Assembly (NCBI RefSeq): GCF_000281045.1
Contig: NW_008246105.1
Location: 410,561 to 474,560 of the forward strand
Direction of reading: 5' to 3'
Length of the DNA: 64,000 nucleotides
Origin: Saprolegnia diclina VS20
Lineage: Eukaryota; Oomycota; Saprolegniomycetes; Saprolegniales; Saprolegniaceae
The notes beneath the pieces were generated by a model. That model was not told the origin of the DNA and did no database searches. It saw only the letters and a program-made list of their open reading frames with translations. The position numbers and the translations under genes were made by a program. Of this stretch, positions 29,856-40,591 are shown piece after piece (the first letter of the stretch is position 1; each line of letters starts with the position of its first letter).

Positions 29856-32846
29856 ATGGGCAAGGAAGACTCGGTGCAGTATGCGTCCGTCAAGATGCAC
29901 GACGACGACGATGGCCTTCCGCTCGAGCCCATGCACATCAAGTCGACGCGCGACGTGGCGGGCGACGCCAAGGACTGGCGCAGCGTCTTCTGGTGGACGT
30001 TCGCCATCACGCCGTACGTCATTTTGCTCTGCCTCCTCTTTCTGAGCTCGACGGGCAACCTCTCGGAAGAGACGGATCTCAGCGTCGGCTGCGCGGCCCA
30101 GCGCCTTGAGAAGCTCCAGACGACGCGCAACGTCTTCTGGGACCAGTCGGTCGTGACCGACAAGACGCGGTTCGCAGCGATCGGGCAAAAGGGCGCTACG
30201 ATCTGGATGACGGGTCTCTCGGGCTCGGGCAAGAGCACGATCGGCCGCGCGCTCGAGTCCGAGCTCATCCACCGCCGCGTGCAGGTCTACCGCCTCGACG
30301 GCGACAACGTGCGCATTGGCCTCAACCGCGACTTGGGCTTCTCGGCCGCCGACCGCGAAGAAAGCGTCCGCCGCGTCGGCGAAGTGGCCGCGCTCTTTGC
30401 GGCCTCGGGCACCGTCACGATCGTCGGCCTCGTCTCGCCGTACCGCGCCCACCGCGACGAGGTCCGCGCCTTGCACGAGAAGATGAACATTCCGTTCTAC
30501 GAGGTGTTTGTCGACACGCCGCTCGAGGTGGTCATGGCGCGCGACATCAAGGGCCTCTACAAGAAGGCCGTCGAGGGCAAGATCCAAGAGTTCACCGGCA
30601 TCTCGGCGCCGTACGAAGCGCCGGTCGCCGCCGACATGACGCTCTTCACGCCCAACCTCACGCTGTCGACCGAAGTCGACGCGCTCCTCTCCTTCCTCGA
30701 AGGCAAAGGGCTCTTCACCGGCGTCGCGTCGCTGCCGAGCGGGTATCCCGGCGTCGCGCTTCCCGACGGCGGCAACGCGGCCGAGAACTTTACGTCCTTG
30801 TACCCGGACGCGCCGTCGGTCACCGCCGTCGACCCTGCGTGGCCGCGCGTCCTCCTCCGCGACGAAGACCTGCACTGGCTCCAAGTCATTGGCGAGGGCT
30901 GGGCCGCGCCCCTCCGCGGCTTCATGCGCGAAGGTGCGTACCTCCAGAGTCTGCACTTTAGCTCGGTCGTCTTCGACACGGACGGCTTGACCGACGGACG
31001 GCTCAACCCGCACGCGCCGACCAACTTTTCCGAGTACGCGAACGAAGGCTTGCGCAAAGGCCGTCGCGTGAACCTCCCGATACCCATCGTGCTGCCCGTG
31101 ACGGCGGCGACGAAAGCGCTCATCGACGGCGCGTCACACATCGTGCTCGTGGACCGCGCCGGCGACGACGTGGCGATCCTAGCGGCGCCCGAGGTCTTCC
31201 CGCACCGCAAGGAGGAGCGCATTGCGCGGACATTTGGAGCCATGGACGCCCAGCACCCGTACATCGCAGCCATTCAGGCGTCCGGTGAGTTTCTCGTGGG
31301 CGGTGAGATCCAGCTGCTCCAGCGCCTCACGTACAACGACGGTCTTGACGCGTACCGGCTCACGCCGGCCGAGCTCCGGCGCAAGTTTACAGAGATGGGC
31401 GCCGACGCGGTGCTGGCCTTCCAGACGCGCAACCCGACACACGCCGGCCACGCGTACTTGATGAACTCGGCGCGCCAGCAGCTGCTCGACATGGGCTACA
31501 AGAACCCCGTGCTGTGGCTTTCGCCGCTCGGCGGCTGGACCAAGGACGACGACGTCCCGCTCAACGTCCGCGTCGACCAGCACGTGGCCATTTTGAAGCA
31601 AGGGATGCTCGACCCGGCCTCGACGGTGTTGGCGATTTGGCCGTCGCCCATGGTCTACGCCGGTCCGCGCGAAGTCCAGTGGCACGCCAAGTCGCGCAAG
31701 AACGCGGGCGCGACCTTCTTTGTCGTCGGGCGCGACCCCGCCGGCATCAAGCGCTCGGACGGGCCCGACATGTACGCGGGCGACCACGGCCGCTACGTGC
31801 TGCACCTGGCGCCCGGCCTGGACGACATGCACATCATGTCGTTTCCCAAAGTTTTTTACGACAAGGTTGATCACCGCATGAAGCCGCTGGACATGACGCG
31901 CCCCAAGGCGGACTTCTTGTCGATTTCGGGCTCACGCATGCGTCTCATGGCCAAGAACGGTCTCCAGCCGTGCGACGGCGCCATCCCGGCCAGCTGGGAG
32001 ACGACGCCGACGTGCGTCCCGCCAGGGTTCATGGCGCAGGCGGGCTGGGACCTCATGATCCAGTACTACCAGACGCCGAATGCCGCCTCGAACGTCCAGT
32101 ACGCCGAGCCGCGCCGGACGCTGGCGCCGCGCGACGACATTACAGCGGTGGGCACCCTCGGCCAGCGGGACTTTGAGCTCTTTCTCCAAACGGCCAGCGG
32201 GAAGCGCTCGGCGTGGCACGACGTGCCGCTCTACGTCAATAGCACCGCGGGCATCGTCAACCTCGTCGTCGAGATCGAGAAGGGCCACATGGAGAAGATG
32301 GAGGTGCAGAAGCATCTTGCGTTCAACCCGATCATGCAGGACGTGACCAAGACCAACCACTCGCGCTACTACATGTACGCGGTTCCCTTCTTCAACTACG
32401 GCATGCTGCCCCGCACGTGGGAAGACCCGATGCTCAAGGACGCGCACGGCCATGCAGGCGACAACGACCCGCTCGACGTGATTGAAATCGGCGCGGCCGT
32501 GCTGCCCATCGGCTCCGTCCAGCCCGTCCGCGTGCTCGGGAGCTTGGAGCTCCTTGACCAAGGCGAGGTCGACCACAAGATCATCGCGATCTCGACGGCC
32601 GACCCGGACGCCGCCCGTATCCATACCGCCCACGACCTCCTCACGTACAAGCCGGAGGTCGTCGCGCGCCTTGTCGACTGGCTCAAAAACTACAAGCTGC
32701 CCGAAGGCAAGGCCGTCAACGCTCTGGCGCAGGAGTCGCTCACGTCGGCGGCAGCGGCGCTCGACATCATCGCCGAGACGCACACCCGGTACCAGCTGCT
32801 CAAGAACGGGACGACGCCCAACCCGGGCTTTTGGCTCGGCGACTAG
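29856..32846 (+). CDS. Trifunctional APS kinase-ATP sulfurylase-pyrophosphatase fusion, N-terminal membrane anchor
   Basis: A single-exon 996-aa protein from ATG 29856. Residues about 43-65 (FWWTFAITPYVILLCLLFLS) form one transmembrane helix. APS kinase follows: Walker A GLSGSGKST at 120-127, RLDGDNVRIGLNRDLGFS, DIKGLYKKA. ATP sulfurylase has FQTRNPTHAGHAYL near 521 and GRDPAGIKR. A soluble family I inorganic pyrophosphatase ends the protein, with DNDPLDVIEIG near 868. Together these make APS from ATP and sulfate, remove PPi to drive the reaction, and phosphorylate APS to PAPS. The fusion is known in heterokonts. The upstream frame is open to 29529, so a longer N-terminus is possible, but it overlaps the Myb gene end. 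Targeting to an ER or Golgi membrane is inferred. Confidence 0.92.
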   Translation: MGKEDSVQYASVKMHDDDDGLPLEPMHIKSTRDVAGDAKDWRSVFWWTFAITPYVILLCLLFLSSTGNLSEETDLSVGCAAQRLEKLQTTRNVFWDQSVVTDKTRFAAIGQKGATIWMTGLSGSGKSTIGRALESELIHRRVQVYRLDGDNVRIGLNRDLGFSAADREESVRRVGEVAALFAASGTVTIVGLVSPYRAHRDEVRALHEKMNIPFYEVFVDTPLEVVMARDIKGLYKKAVEGKIQEFTGISAPYEAPVAADMTLFTPNLTLSTEVDALLSFLEGKGLFTGVASLPSGYPGVALPDGGNAAENFTSLYPDAPSVTAVDPAWPRVLLRDEDLHWLQVIGEGWAAPLRGFMREGAYLQSLHFSSVVFDTDGLTDGRLNPHAPTNFSEYANEGLRKGRRVNLPIPIVLPVTAATKALIDGASHIVLVDRAGDDVAILAAPEVFPHRKEERIARTFGAMDAQHPYIAAIQASGEFLVGGEIQLLQRLTYNDGLDAYRLTPAELRRKFTEMGADAVLAFQTRNPTHAGHAYLMNSARQQLLDMGYKNPVLWLSPLGGWTKDDDVPLNVRVDQHVAILKQGMLDPASTVLAIWPSPMVYAGPREVQWHAKSRKNAGATFFVVGRDPAGIKRSDGPDMYAGDHGRYVLHLAPGLDDMHIMSFPKVFYDKVDHRMKPLDMTRPKADFLSISGSRMRLMAKNGLQPCDGAIPASWETTPTCVPPGFMAQAGWDLMIQYYQTPNAASNVQYAEPRRTLAPRDDITAVGTLGQRDFELFLQTASGKRSAWHDVPLYVNSTAGIVNLVVEIEKGHMEKMEVQKHLAFNPIMQDVTKTNHSRYYMYAVPFFNYGMLPRTWEDPMLKDAHGHAGDNDPLDVIEIGAAVLPIGSVQPVRVLGSLELLDQGEVDHKIIAISTADPDAARIHTAHDLLTYKPEVVARLVDWLKNYKLPEGKAVNALAQESLTSAAAALDIIAETHTRYQLLKNGTTPNPGFWLGD

Positions 32847-32971
32847 CGCCTCATCTTGCATGCTTCCTCTTCTTCTTCATGACACATGGTTATACAGACT
32901 ACGACTACGACTGCGGCTTCGACCGACGCAAGGGTCTCGAGGAGGAAGGAGGACGATTGTCGATGCAAAAC

Positions 32972-35702
32972 TTAGATGCTGTACTCGTCGCTCTCGACGA
33001 GCGCCGGCGGCTTTTGGTTCTTGATGCTGTTCTGGTGCAAGAGCAGCTGCGCCTCAAAGAGCGTGGCTTCATTGTCGAGCTTGACCTCGGGCGTAAAGTC
33101 AAAGTCCTTGAAGAGCTTCGACTCCTTTTGCTCCTTGGACGCCGACCGCTGGAGCGTACCGGCGCCGGCCGGCGGCGGCGCAAGCCCTCGCTCAATCTCG
33201 GTGATCTCTTGCTCGGTGAACGAGTTGGGAAAGTTGGACGTGTCGGGCACCGCGTTGCCCGCGTCAATCTTGGGCTTGAACGGCGGCGGGATCTCCTTGC
33301 GGTACAGCTTGTTCCAGTCGATGGGCGCAAAGAACGGGTGGTCCATGATCTCCTTGTCGCCGCGTGGGCCCGACCCGAGACGCTGGTTCGGGTCCTTCCA
33401 CAAGAGGCGCTGGATGAGGTCCCGCGCCTGCGGCGAAATGTACTCTGGGATCGTCAGGTTGCCGCGGAGGATGTTGTGGAAGAGCTGCTTCTTGTCGTTC
33501 GTATAGAACGGCGGGAGGCCCGTGAGCAGCTCAAAGAGGAGCGCGCCGACCGAGTACCAATCGAGCGCAAAGCCGTGGCCCGACCGCGAGAGCATCTCGG
33601 GCGCCAGGTACATGGGCGACCCGCAAAACGTGTTGGCCGACGAGTGGTCCGCGACGCCTTCCTTCGAGATGCCAAAGTCGGTCAGAAGAGCGTTGCCATC
33701 GAGGTCCAAGACGACGTTCTCGGGCTTGAGGTCGCGGAAGACGATGCCCTTCGAGTGCAGGTGCGAGAGCGCTAACACAATCTGGCCAATGTAGAACGCA
33801 GCCTCCGGCTCTGTGAACGCCTTGCGGCGCGTGAGCGTCGAGAGCAAGTCGCCGCCGCCGCAGTACTCCATGACGAGGAAGAGTCGGTCTTGCGACTGGA
33901 ACGCATAGTAGAGGCTCACGATGAACGGGTGGTCCGAGCACGCCTGCAGCGCCGCCTTCTCCGTGTGGATGTACTGCGCCTGGTTCTTCTGCACGATGGC
34001 CTGCTTGTTGTAGGCTTTGAGCGCAAACCACTTGTCCTTGTTGGCGCCTTTGCCGCGCACGAGGTACACCTTGGCAAAGGCGCCGCGCCCGAGGACCTTG
34101 ACAAACTCGAAATCGCGCGGCCCGAGCGCGAGGCTCTCGTGGTACTTGTTCTTGAACGTCACGTGCATCTCCGTCTTGTTGCTCACGTCGTTCGGGTCGA
34201 CGCGGCCCGGCGGCTGCACCGGGTTGACCGCGTTGTTCTGCGCCGACGACCCGCCCGAGAGCAGCACGCGGATCGGGTGGCCGATCGGCGAAATGTGCAC
34301 CGGCAGCGACCCAGACGCGTTCGGCACGTCCGTGCGCGCGCCGTACGCGATAAGGAGCTTGGCGCACGCAATGTTGCCGCCCTCGGCCGCGAGGTGGATC
34401 GCGCCGTTGCCGTTCTGGTCGGTCGTGTTGGGGTCGGCGCCGGCCTTGAGGAGCTCCTCAACGCACCTATACGGCCGTTCATGAGCGACGGCGTGGAAGA
34501 AGACTTCGAGCGTACGCAGCGTGGCCCTCCATGGCGGCGAGGTGCAAGGGCGTGAGACGGTCCGCGGTGCGGGCCGAGATGTCGGCGCCGCGGCCGACGA
34601 GCTCGGCGACGGCCTTGGCGTGGTTGTTGCGAGCGGCAAGGTGCAGCGCGGTGCACTGGTTGATGCCAACGCCGTTGATGTCGATGACGTTGTCGCGCAG
34701 GAGGGTCGAGATGAGGTGGAAGTTGCCGACTTCGGCCGCGTCAAACAGCTGGATTTGCTTTTTGCGCAGGTCGCGAAGGTCCAGCATCTGCTTGGGCGCG
34801 CCGACGATCGAGCCGACACGCGGGAGGCTGCGGTTGGACCCGAGACCCGAGCTGCCGACGAGCGTGTCGCGGGCTTGCTGGAGCGTCGCTTGGCCGTTGC
34901 TCGTCTCGAGTTCGTGGATGACTAAACATGCGTTTGTGAGAGGGTAGAGAACAGACGACCACGTACTCTGATCCTTGAGCATGAGTTGCTCGCGCAGCTG
35001 CCGGTTCTCTTCGAGGAGCTGCTTGATGACAACGTCCTTCGGGTCCGTCGAGGCCTCGGCGCCACGCACAATGTCGTGGTTCTCGAGCAAGCTCGGGCGC
35101 GTGTAGTCCTGGTCACTGGCCTTGGCGCCGCCCATGGTGGCGGCCGACGACGCAAACACCGACGCCTCAAACTGCGCGGGCGTCGGCTTGGATTCGTCGC
35201 TGCTGCCGCTCTTGCGGAAGCGCTGCTGCTGCAGCGCTGTCACGTGCGCGCGGATCATCTTGATCCAGTCCTCGCACTCCTTGGCCGTGTTGGCCTGGGC
35301 AAACATGCGCTTGTCGCCCGTGTTGATCTCAAAGCAGTTGGCCTTGTTGTCAATGTTGGTCTTCTTCACGACCGTGTCGGGCGAGAGCTCGAGCTGGCCC
35401 TTGAAGTGCGCGAGGTCCTGCTCCTCCTCCTTCTTCTTCGAGAAGAAGCCGCCGCCGACCTTGTAGTAGCACAGCTTGGCCTCCGCGAGCACGAAGAAGC
35501 GCTCTCGCCAGTTGGCCAAGGCGTCGATGGAGCCGATCGACCGCTTTGTGAGGTAGCCCGTCTTGGACGAGACGAACTCGCCCGCGGTCGTGGTCGTGGC
35601 CGCGCTGGATTGTGTCATGTCATGGCTGTTGCTCCGCCCCTTCCAGGACGAGCTCTTCTGGAAGCGCTGCGACGCGCCGGTGAACTCGGAATTGCGCTGC
35701 AT
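32972..35702 (-). CDS. PH-ankyrin-AGC protein kinase
   Basis: Three exons, about 875 aa. Starts at ATG 35702 (MQRNSEFTGASQRFQ). PH domain at about 47-155 (TGYLTKRSIG, WRERFFVLAEAKLCYYKVG, ECEDWIKMIRAHV), then a coiled segment (LLEENRQLREQLMLKDQ) and ankyrin repeats (CTALHLAARNNHAKAVAEL, RLTPLHLAAMEGHA, GAIHLAAEGGNIACAKLL). The kinase domain spans about 490-745: GRGAFAKVYLV, ALKAYNK, FRDLKPENVVLD, DFGIS, activation loop NTFCGSPMYLAPEML. The AGC tail ends with the hydrophobic motif FKDFDFTPE, where Asp replaces the usual Ser/Thr. Introns at about 34924-34967 and 34463-34515. Signals are probably phosphoinositide-linked through PH; this domain mix is not a typical animal or plant kinase. Confidence 0.9.
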
Positions 35703-36647
35703 TTCGCCTACGCAGACGCCATGAGGTCGGCCCTCGCGGCCGTGGGCGCGGTACCGCAAGGGACTCGGTTGACTGCTGCTGCTGCTGTCGCTGGGATACT
35801 AACGCCACTAGAGAACAAGCTCCCAACCAACGTCACCCGATTTATCTTGCTTTTTGTATGCTCTGAAATATTATTGTATAGAGGTTCTGCCACGAAGCCC
35901 ATACAAACGCACTGTCGCATCTGGCCCCGCCTTGCCCGATGGCTATCCGGATCTTCGAACCTCCATAAATCAATTTTGCACCCGGCCGGGTCTTTAGGCC
36001 GGGGACACAACGCCTGCGACGCAGGCATGGGTCGGTACAGCCGCCGTGGGCCTCGCGGGCACTCGCCGCTGCGCCGAGAAGAGGCCATGGCGAGGCAGCC
36101 CTGGGCGAAGGCGGCTGTTGCTGCGGCGCTCGCCTGTCGCTGCGAATCCGCTTGTGGTCAGCGCGAAGGCCGCTCGCCCATCGCGCCAGCAGCAAACCAG
36201 TAGGCAGCTTGGCCTTACGAGCGCAGTTCTACGTGGCGGGCATGGCCTGCGCCATGGCCTGCGCCATGCGGCGGCGGCGACGACGCGCGCAGTGGCCGCG
36301 AGTTACATGCGCATGGACGTCGACGGGGCTGAATTCCAAGCGCGCGACCCCGACACGCTGGTGGCGTTTCATTGGCCGCATTTTCATGAATTGCTTCGCT
36401 TCGATCGAAGCGTCAGACCTCATTTAATGCAGCTTGCATACAAACGTGCAGTGTAATAATAAAAGTTGAAGATCGAAGAAGAGGCAGAGGCAGTTTTGCC
36501 GCATTCGTTGAACTTCAAGCGCGCTTCGAAGCGTTCGATTGGTGCGCTTTATATCGGCATACAAACTTCAAGCTTAACGGCTGGTGGAATGCTTCGATTA
36601 CGCAGCACCCGGGCAAAATAGCAGCCACACTTGGATCATCGCCGAGC
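35703..36647. other. Intergenic region
   Basis: Divergent promoter area of the kinase and the RVxF-motif gene. It holds a short 12-bp duplication (gcctgcgccatg, near 36245-36270) and no supported gene. Confidence 0.5.
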
Positions 36648-37853
36648 ATGCGCCGAGACGACTGCCGGCCCGCGACCGAGGACGACTTCGTCTACCTCGG
36701 AGACGACGACGACGACGATGACCCGATCGAAGACGAGCTCCGCATGTGGGCGCGCTTCCGGCGGCGGCGCTTCTTCAAGTCGGGCCTCTCGACGTACGAG
36801 GAGTACTACTCGCGCAACGAGACAGGGCGGCGCCTCGGCCGCTTCTCACTGCACATGCGGCTCAACGAAGAGCGCCCGACCATCACGATCCTGCTGGGCA
36901 ATCGGTCGTCGCGTAGCCGTCCATCGGTCGTGCGGCCCACTACCGAGACACCGCGGCGCGTGCGCAGCAGCAGCCTCGACGCCAACTGGCGCGTCTCGAA
37001 ATGCGGCGACGTGCTCCGGCCAAAGCTCCTGGCCGACCCCAACTTTAGCTTTTTCCAGCACCGGTCGATCTCCAAGGTCCCACGGCAAGAGCAGACGCGC
37101 GAGCCGACGGGCACGCAGAGTCTTCTCAGCCGGCCCACGAGCATGCCGGACGTGACGATGCCGAGCCCGCAGCAACTGCGGCGCCATTGCAGCTCACCCG
37201 AAGTCTTCTTCGACGCGCAGGAGCCGCCTCTCGAGTACCAGGAAGCCGACAACGTGCGGTCGAGCACGCCCGAGGATCCTCGCCCGAGCGACGAACGTCG
37301 GCCGAGCGACTACGGCGAGGGCGACGACGAACCTTCGCCGCTCTACGGCGACACGCAAGAAGACGCTGGCCGGTTCCGCTCGAGCGACGCCACGTATCGC
37401 CCCAGTGATCTCGACAAGTTTCGGCCCAGTGGCATGCGCGAGTCGTCCTTCAGCAGCAACTACAACCCGGTCACAATCCGCAACAGCGTCACCCACAACG
37501 TCAACGTCGTCGCCTTCCTCGGCGGCTTCAAGGGCAGTAGCAATCGGCGCTCGACGCGCTCGAGTCTCGACCAGCGGCCGTCCTTTGACTCGTACCGCCT
37601 CAAGCGCAGCAAGAAGACGAGTCCCTCCGTGCCCGACACGAGCTTTGGCAAGCGGCTGCGCGACGCACGCAACCGCATTCCGCCCGAGTTTCGCGACGAC
37701 CTTCCGATCGCGCCGGTCCTCGTCCAGAAGCCGCCCCGCGTCAAAAAGTCGGTTCAGTTCCGCGCCGAGAACGAGGTCTTTGTGTTTGAGAAGCAAGACC
37801 CGATCGACGACGACGACGACGTCTACGTCGTCGAGCTCGAGCACGACCTGTAG
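36648..37853 (+). CDS. Largely disordered protein with C-terminal PP1-docking (RVxF-like) motif
   Basis: A single exon, 401 aa, from ATG 36648. Features: an acidic run (DDDDDDDPIEDELRMW), a basic aromatic patch (RFRRRRFFKSGLSTYEEYY), long Ser/Arg/Pro-rich disorder with repeated RPSD/RPS motifs (DPRPSDERRPSDYG; TYRPSDLDKFRPSG), then KKSVQFRAENEVFVFEKQD and an acidic end. KSVQF fits the K/R-x-V-x-F docking motif of protein phosphatase 1 regulators, and such a motif followed by acidic Glu/Asp is common in PP1 partners. No catalytic domain is seen. Many RPS sites look like kinase targets. Function unknown; PP1 binding is inferred. Confidence 0.7.
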   Translation: MRRDDCRPATEDDFVYLGDDDDDDDPIEDELRMWARFRRRRFFKSGLSTYEEYYSRNETGRRLGRFSLHMRLNEERPTITILLGNRSSRSRPSVVRPTTETPRRVRSSSLDANWRVSKCGDVLRPKLLADPNFSFFQHRSISKVPRQEQTREPTGTQSLLSRPTSMPDVTMPSPQQLRRHCSSPEVFFDAQEPPLEYQEADNVRSSTPEDPRPSDERRPSDYGEGDDEPSPLYGDTQEDAGRFRSSDATYRPSDLDKFRPSGMRESSFSSNYNPVTIRNSVTHNVNVVAFLGGFKGSSNRRSTRSSLDQRPSFDSYRLKRSKKTSPSVPDTSFGKRLRDARNRIPPEFRDDLPIAPVLVQKPPRVKKSVQFRAENEVFVFEKQDPIDDDDDVYVVELEHDL

Positions 37854-37921
37854 CCGTATGTGTTTGCCATGTATTTAATATGTAGTCATCTCCGTGTCGA
37901 CGCTCCGTTGATGCCCATCGA

Positions 37922-39955
37922 CTAGTGCAAGTTGGAAAAGTCGATGCCCTCTTCGTCTTCGTTGGCAGTTGCGGCCACGGGGCGCAGCTCTTCGCTGTGC
38001 GCGACCTCGGGCGCGGCGTCGGCGGGCTTGGGCGCCATGTCGGCCGGCGTCATGTGCGTCAAGAACGGCACGAGGTACTTGGCGTCGAACTCGAGGATCG
38101 CCATGCGCTTGAGCGGACGCACGAGCTGGTCGACCGCGGCTTCCTCAGACGGCTACTCGTCGCCTTCCATCAGCGTCATGCAGCCCGTGGGAGGAACGTA
38201 CCGAGAGGCGCTTGATTTGCAAGTAGTTGAGGACGGGCACGGTCGCGCCGCCGCCAATGAAGAGCGTGATGAGCACGATGACCATGGTCACGTTGATGAT
38301 GTACTAGGCGGTTGCATGAGACAGAGACGAGGACGACAACGCGGCGTACGTGGCGCTGGAGCTCGTTGGGCCACTCGAGCGCGAGCGCAAAGCAGAGCGC
38401 GCCGCGGAGACCGCTGAACCAGAGCATGTGCTGCGTGGCCTTGGGAATCTGGCGCTCGGGCGTCTTGCGGCTGTTGATGACGTACGAGAGCGGGTACACG
38501 TGCAGCGCGCGGCCGGCGAGGCAGCCAAAGAGCGTCCAGAACGCAAAGGAAAAGTGAAACCCTTGCTGCATCGAAAACACTGCGAGGCCCAAGTCTACAG
38601 CAACGCAGGGTGAGCACAAGTCTGGTCAATGATCGTACTGAGGAAGATGGTGGCTTCCGAGAGGTACGAGATCGCATTGAAGAACTTGGCGCATCTAGAG
38701 GAGGGTTCATGGACGGGTTGCGTGTGAGCCTCATGTACGTGGCTTTGCCTTCCTCGGTGAGGTTGTTGCACGTGTAGTGCTTCATGGCAATGCCTACACC
38801 ACTCCGCAAGCGACGTTGGGACGATCTCAATACCGGTAAAGAGGATCGCGACGACGCCGGAGAGGTCAAAGACGTTGCAGACGGAGAACGGGAGGTACGA
38901 GAACATGACGTAGATCGCGACTTCGTGGAAGAGGCAGCCTTTGAAGTCGTAGTGCTTGAAGAGGAGCGCCGAGAGCATGCCAAAGAGGACGCCCACGAGC
39001 GTCGACCCGACAAAGATGAAGAAGAAGTCCATGACGGCCAGCGGAATCGCGCTCGCCGTGAACGCGTTGCCGATAAACTTGGAGAAGGACGCAAAGAGCA
39101 CGATCGCGACCGCGTCGTTGAGCGAGCTTTCGCCAAAGACGAGGTAGAAGAGCGTCGGCTCCTACCGCATACGACACGTGACGAAGTGGATGGTCGGCAA
39201 GGACGTACGACGCGGAGCTCTTGGAAGATGGCGAGGACCGACACCGTGTCCTAGCCGCACGTGAGGCGTGCAGAGACGTATGCCACGTGTACCGTGGCGC
39301 TAATGAGTGCGCCGAACGAGAGCGCTTCGGCCAGCGTCAGCTTGAGGCTAATACCAATGTACCCGGCCGTGTACACGATGGAGCCAACGACAAAGCTCGA
39401 GATCGTCGTGCCCGCGACGGCGTACGTGACGATGGCGGTGATGTTGTCAAAGAAGAAGCGGCGCTTCATCGTGTAGCCTACATGCGCGTTGCGTCCAACG
39501 TTGGCATCGCCTGCAACGCCGTACCCGAGTTGAAGATGATGGGCGGGAGGAGACCGACAAAGAAGATGCTCGGGTCAAAGGTCGCCAGCTGCATCGTCTG
39601 CATGAGCTCGAATTATGGAGGTTGATGGGCATACCGACTGCGTGACGGAGCTCGTGTGCATGAGGTAGAGCACGCCACCGAGCATGCCCACAAGAATGGT
39701 CGCTAGCCGCACACGTCAGGATGCCATGGTGGTAGGACGAGCGCATGTACCGGCGGCTTCCGGGAGGAGGAACCAGTGCTTGTGGTGGGCGACGTAGTTG
39801 CTCACGAGGATCGCGAGCATGACGAAGCAGCTCGTGACCGCGAAGTAGACGGCGAACTCCTTCTGCGACTCCATGCCGATCTCATGCTCCGTCGTCGCTT
39901 CGCCCATTGCTTGCTGCTCGACCCTTCCAATCCAAGACTGAAACCGATGGCTCAT
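37922..39955 (-). CDS. Na+/H+ exchanger (CPA1/NHE family)
   Basis: A gene with about ten short introns. ATG 39955 (MSHRFQSWIGR), or the next ATG at 39907, starts a cytosolic leader before TM1 (FAVYFAVTSCFVMLAILVS). Recognisable NHE blocks are VGLLPPIIFNSG, SFGALISATDTVSVLAIFQE, LFYLVFGESSLNDAVAIVLF, FFFIFVGSTLVGVLFGMLS and WFSGLRGALCFALAL, ending in an acidic tail (NEDEEGIDFSNLH) at 37922. The usual TDPV in the ion-binding region is TDTV here, with Pro replaced by Thr; the neighbouring Asp and the ND of SSLNDAVAI are intact. Exchange of Na+ (or K+) for H+ across plasma or endosomal membranes is expected. Some exon edges are uncertain (for example 38600-38800). Confidence 0.88.
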
Positions 39956-40591
39956 TTTCACACTATTGATTGCGCGCCGGTTGGCGTGCACGCAAATAAA
40001 GTAACTACACAAATCGTGTTATCATCCATCAACTTTAAATAGTGTACGTCAAAATCGACTAGACATCGGCACGTCCGCGCTCCATGTGCGGAGTCGACGG
40101 CCCACAGCTCTGGGACCAGCAGACCAGAACTCAGCGCAGTTAGATAGTCCATTGAGACACCATTGTGATGGGAGTGCACAGGAGAAGCGTGTGTCCGATG
40201 CAGACAGGTCAGAGTTAACGCGAAGCTCGGTTTCACTCTCGGGCACTTGTCGGTCGGTCAGCCTCCTCCTTCTGAGGCTAATAGCTCTGTTGAACACAGA
40301 GGACGACGCTGTACGTCGGACGTGAGTTAATATCCTCGCACATATTTGGACCGGAGACTCACTGCTACATAAGTATATGTACAGAGAAGCTCCTGTGCAG
40401 TCCCATCGAAATGGTGTCTCCTTGGACGATCCAGCTGATACATTGATACAAACCAACCGTGAGTCCTCGTCTAGTTGTATGCATCGCCAGCGCACCCAAA
40501 CCGCACGCCGCTCACGAACATAGTACTACGTTGAGGACGCAGAGGGTAGGGTTGGTGGCGTTCTAATATTAGTAGTAGTGTAGTATGGTGT
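39956..40591. other. Intergenic region
   Basis: Between the NHE start and the CPT1 stop. It carries the likely NHE promoter; a telomere-like gggtagggtt lies near 40548-40557. No coding signal. Confidence 0.5.

Noticed and set aside
29550-31013. 487-codon minus-strand open frame
   Set aside because: Antisense to the APS kinase part of the fusion gene; no motif.
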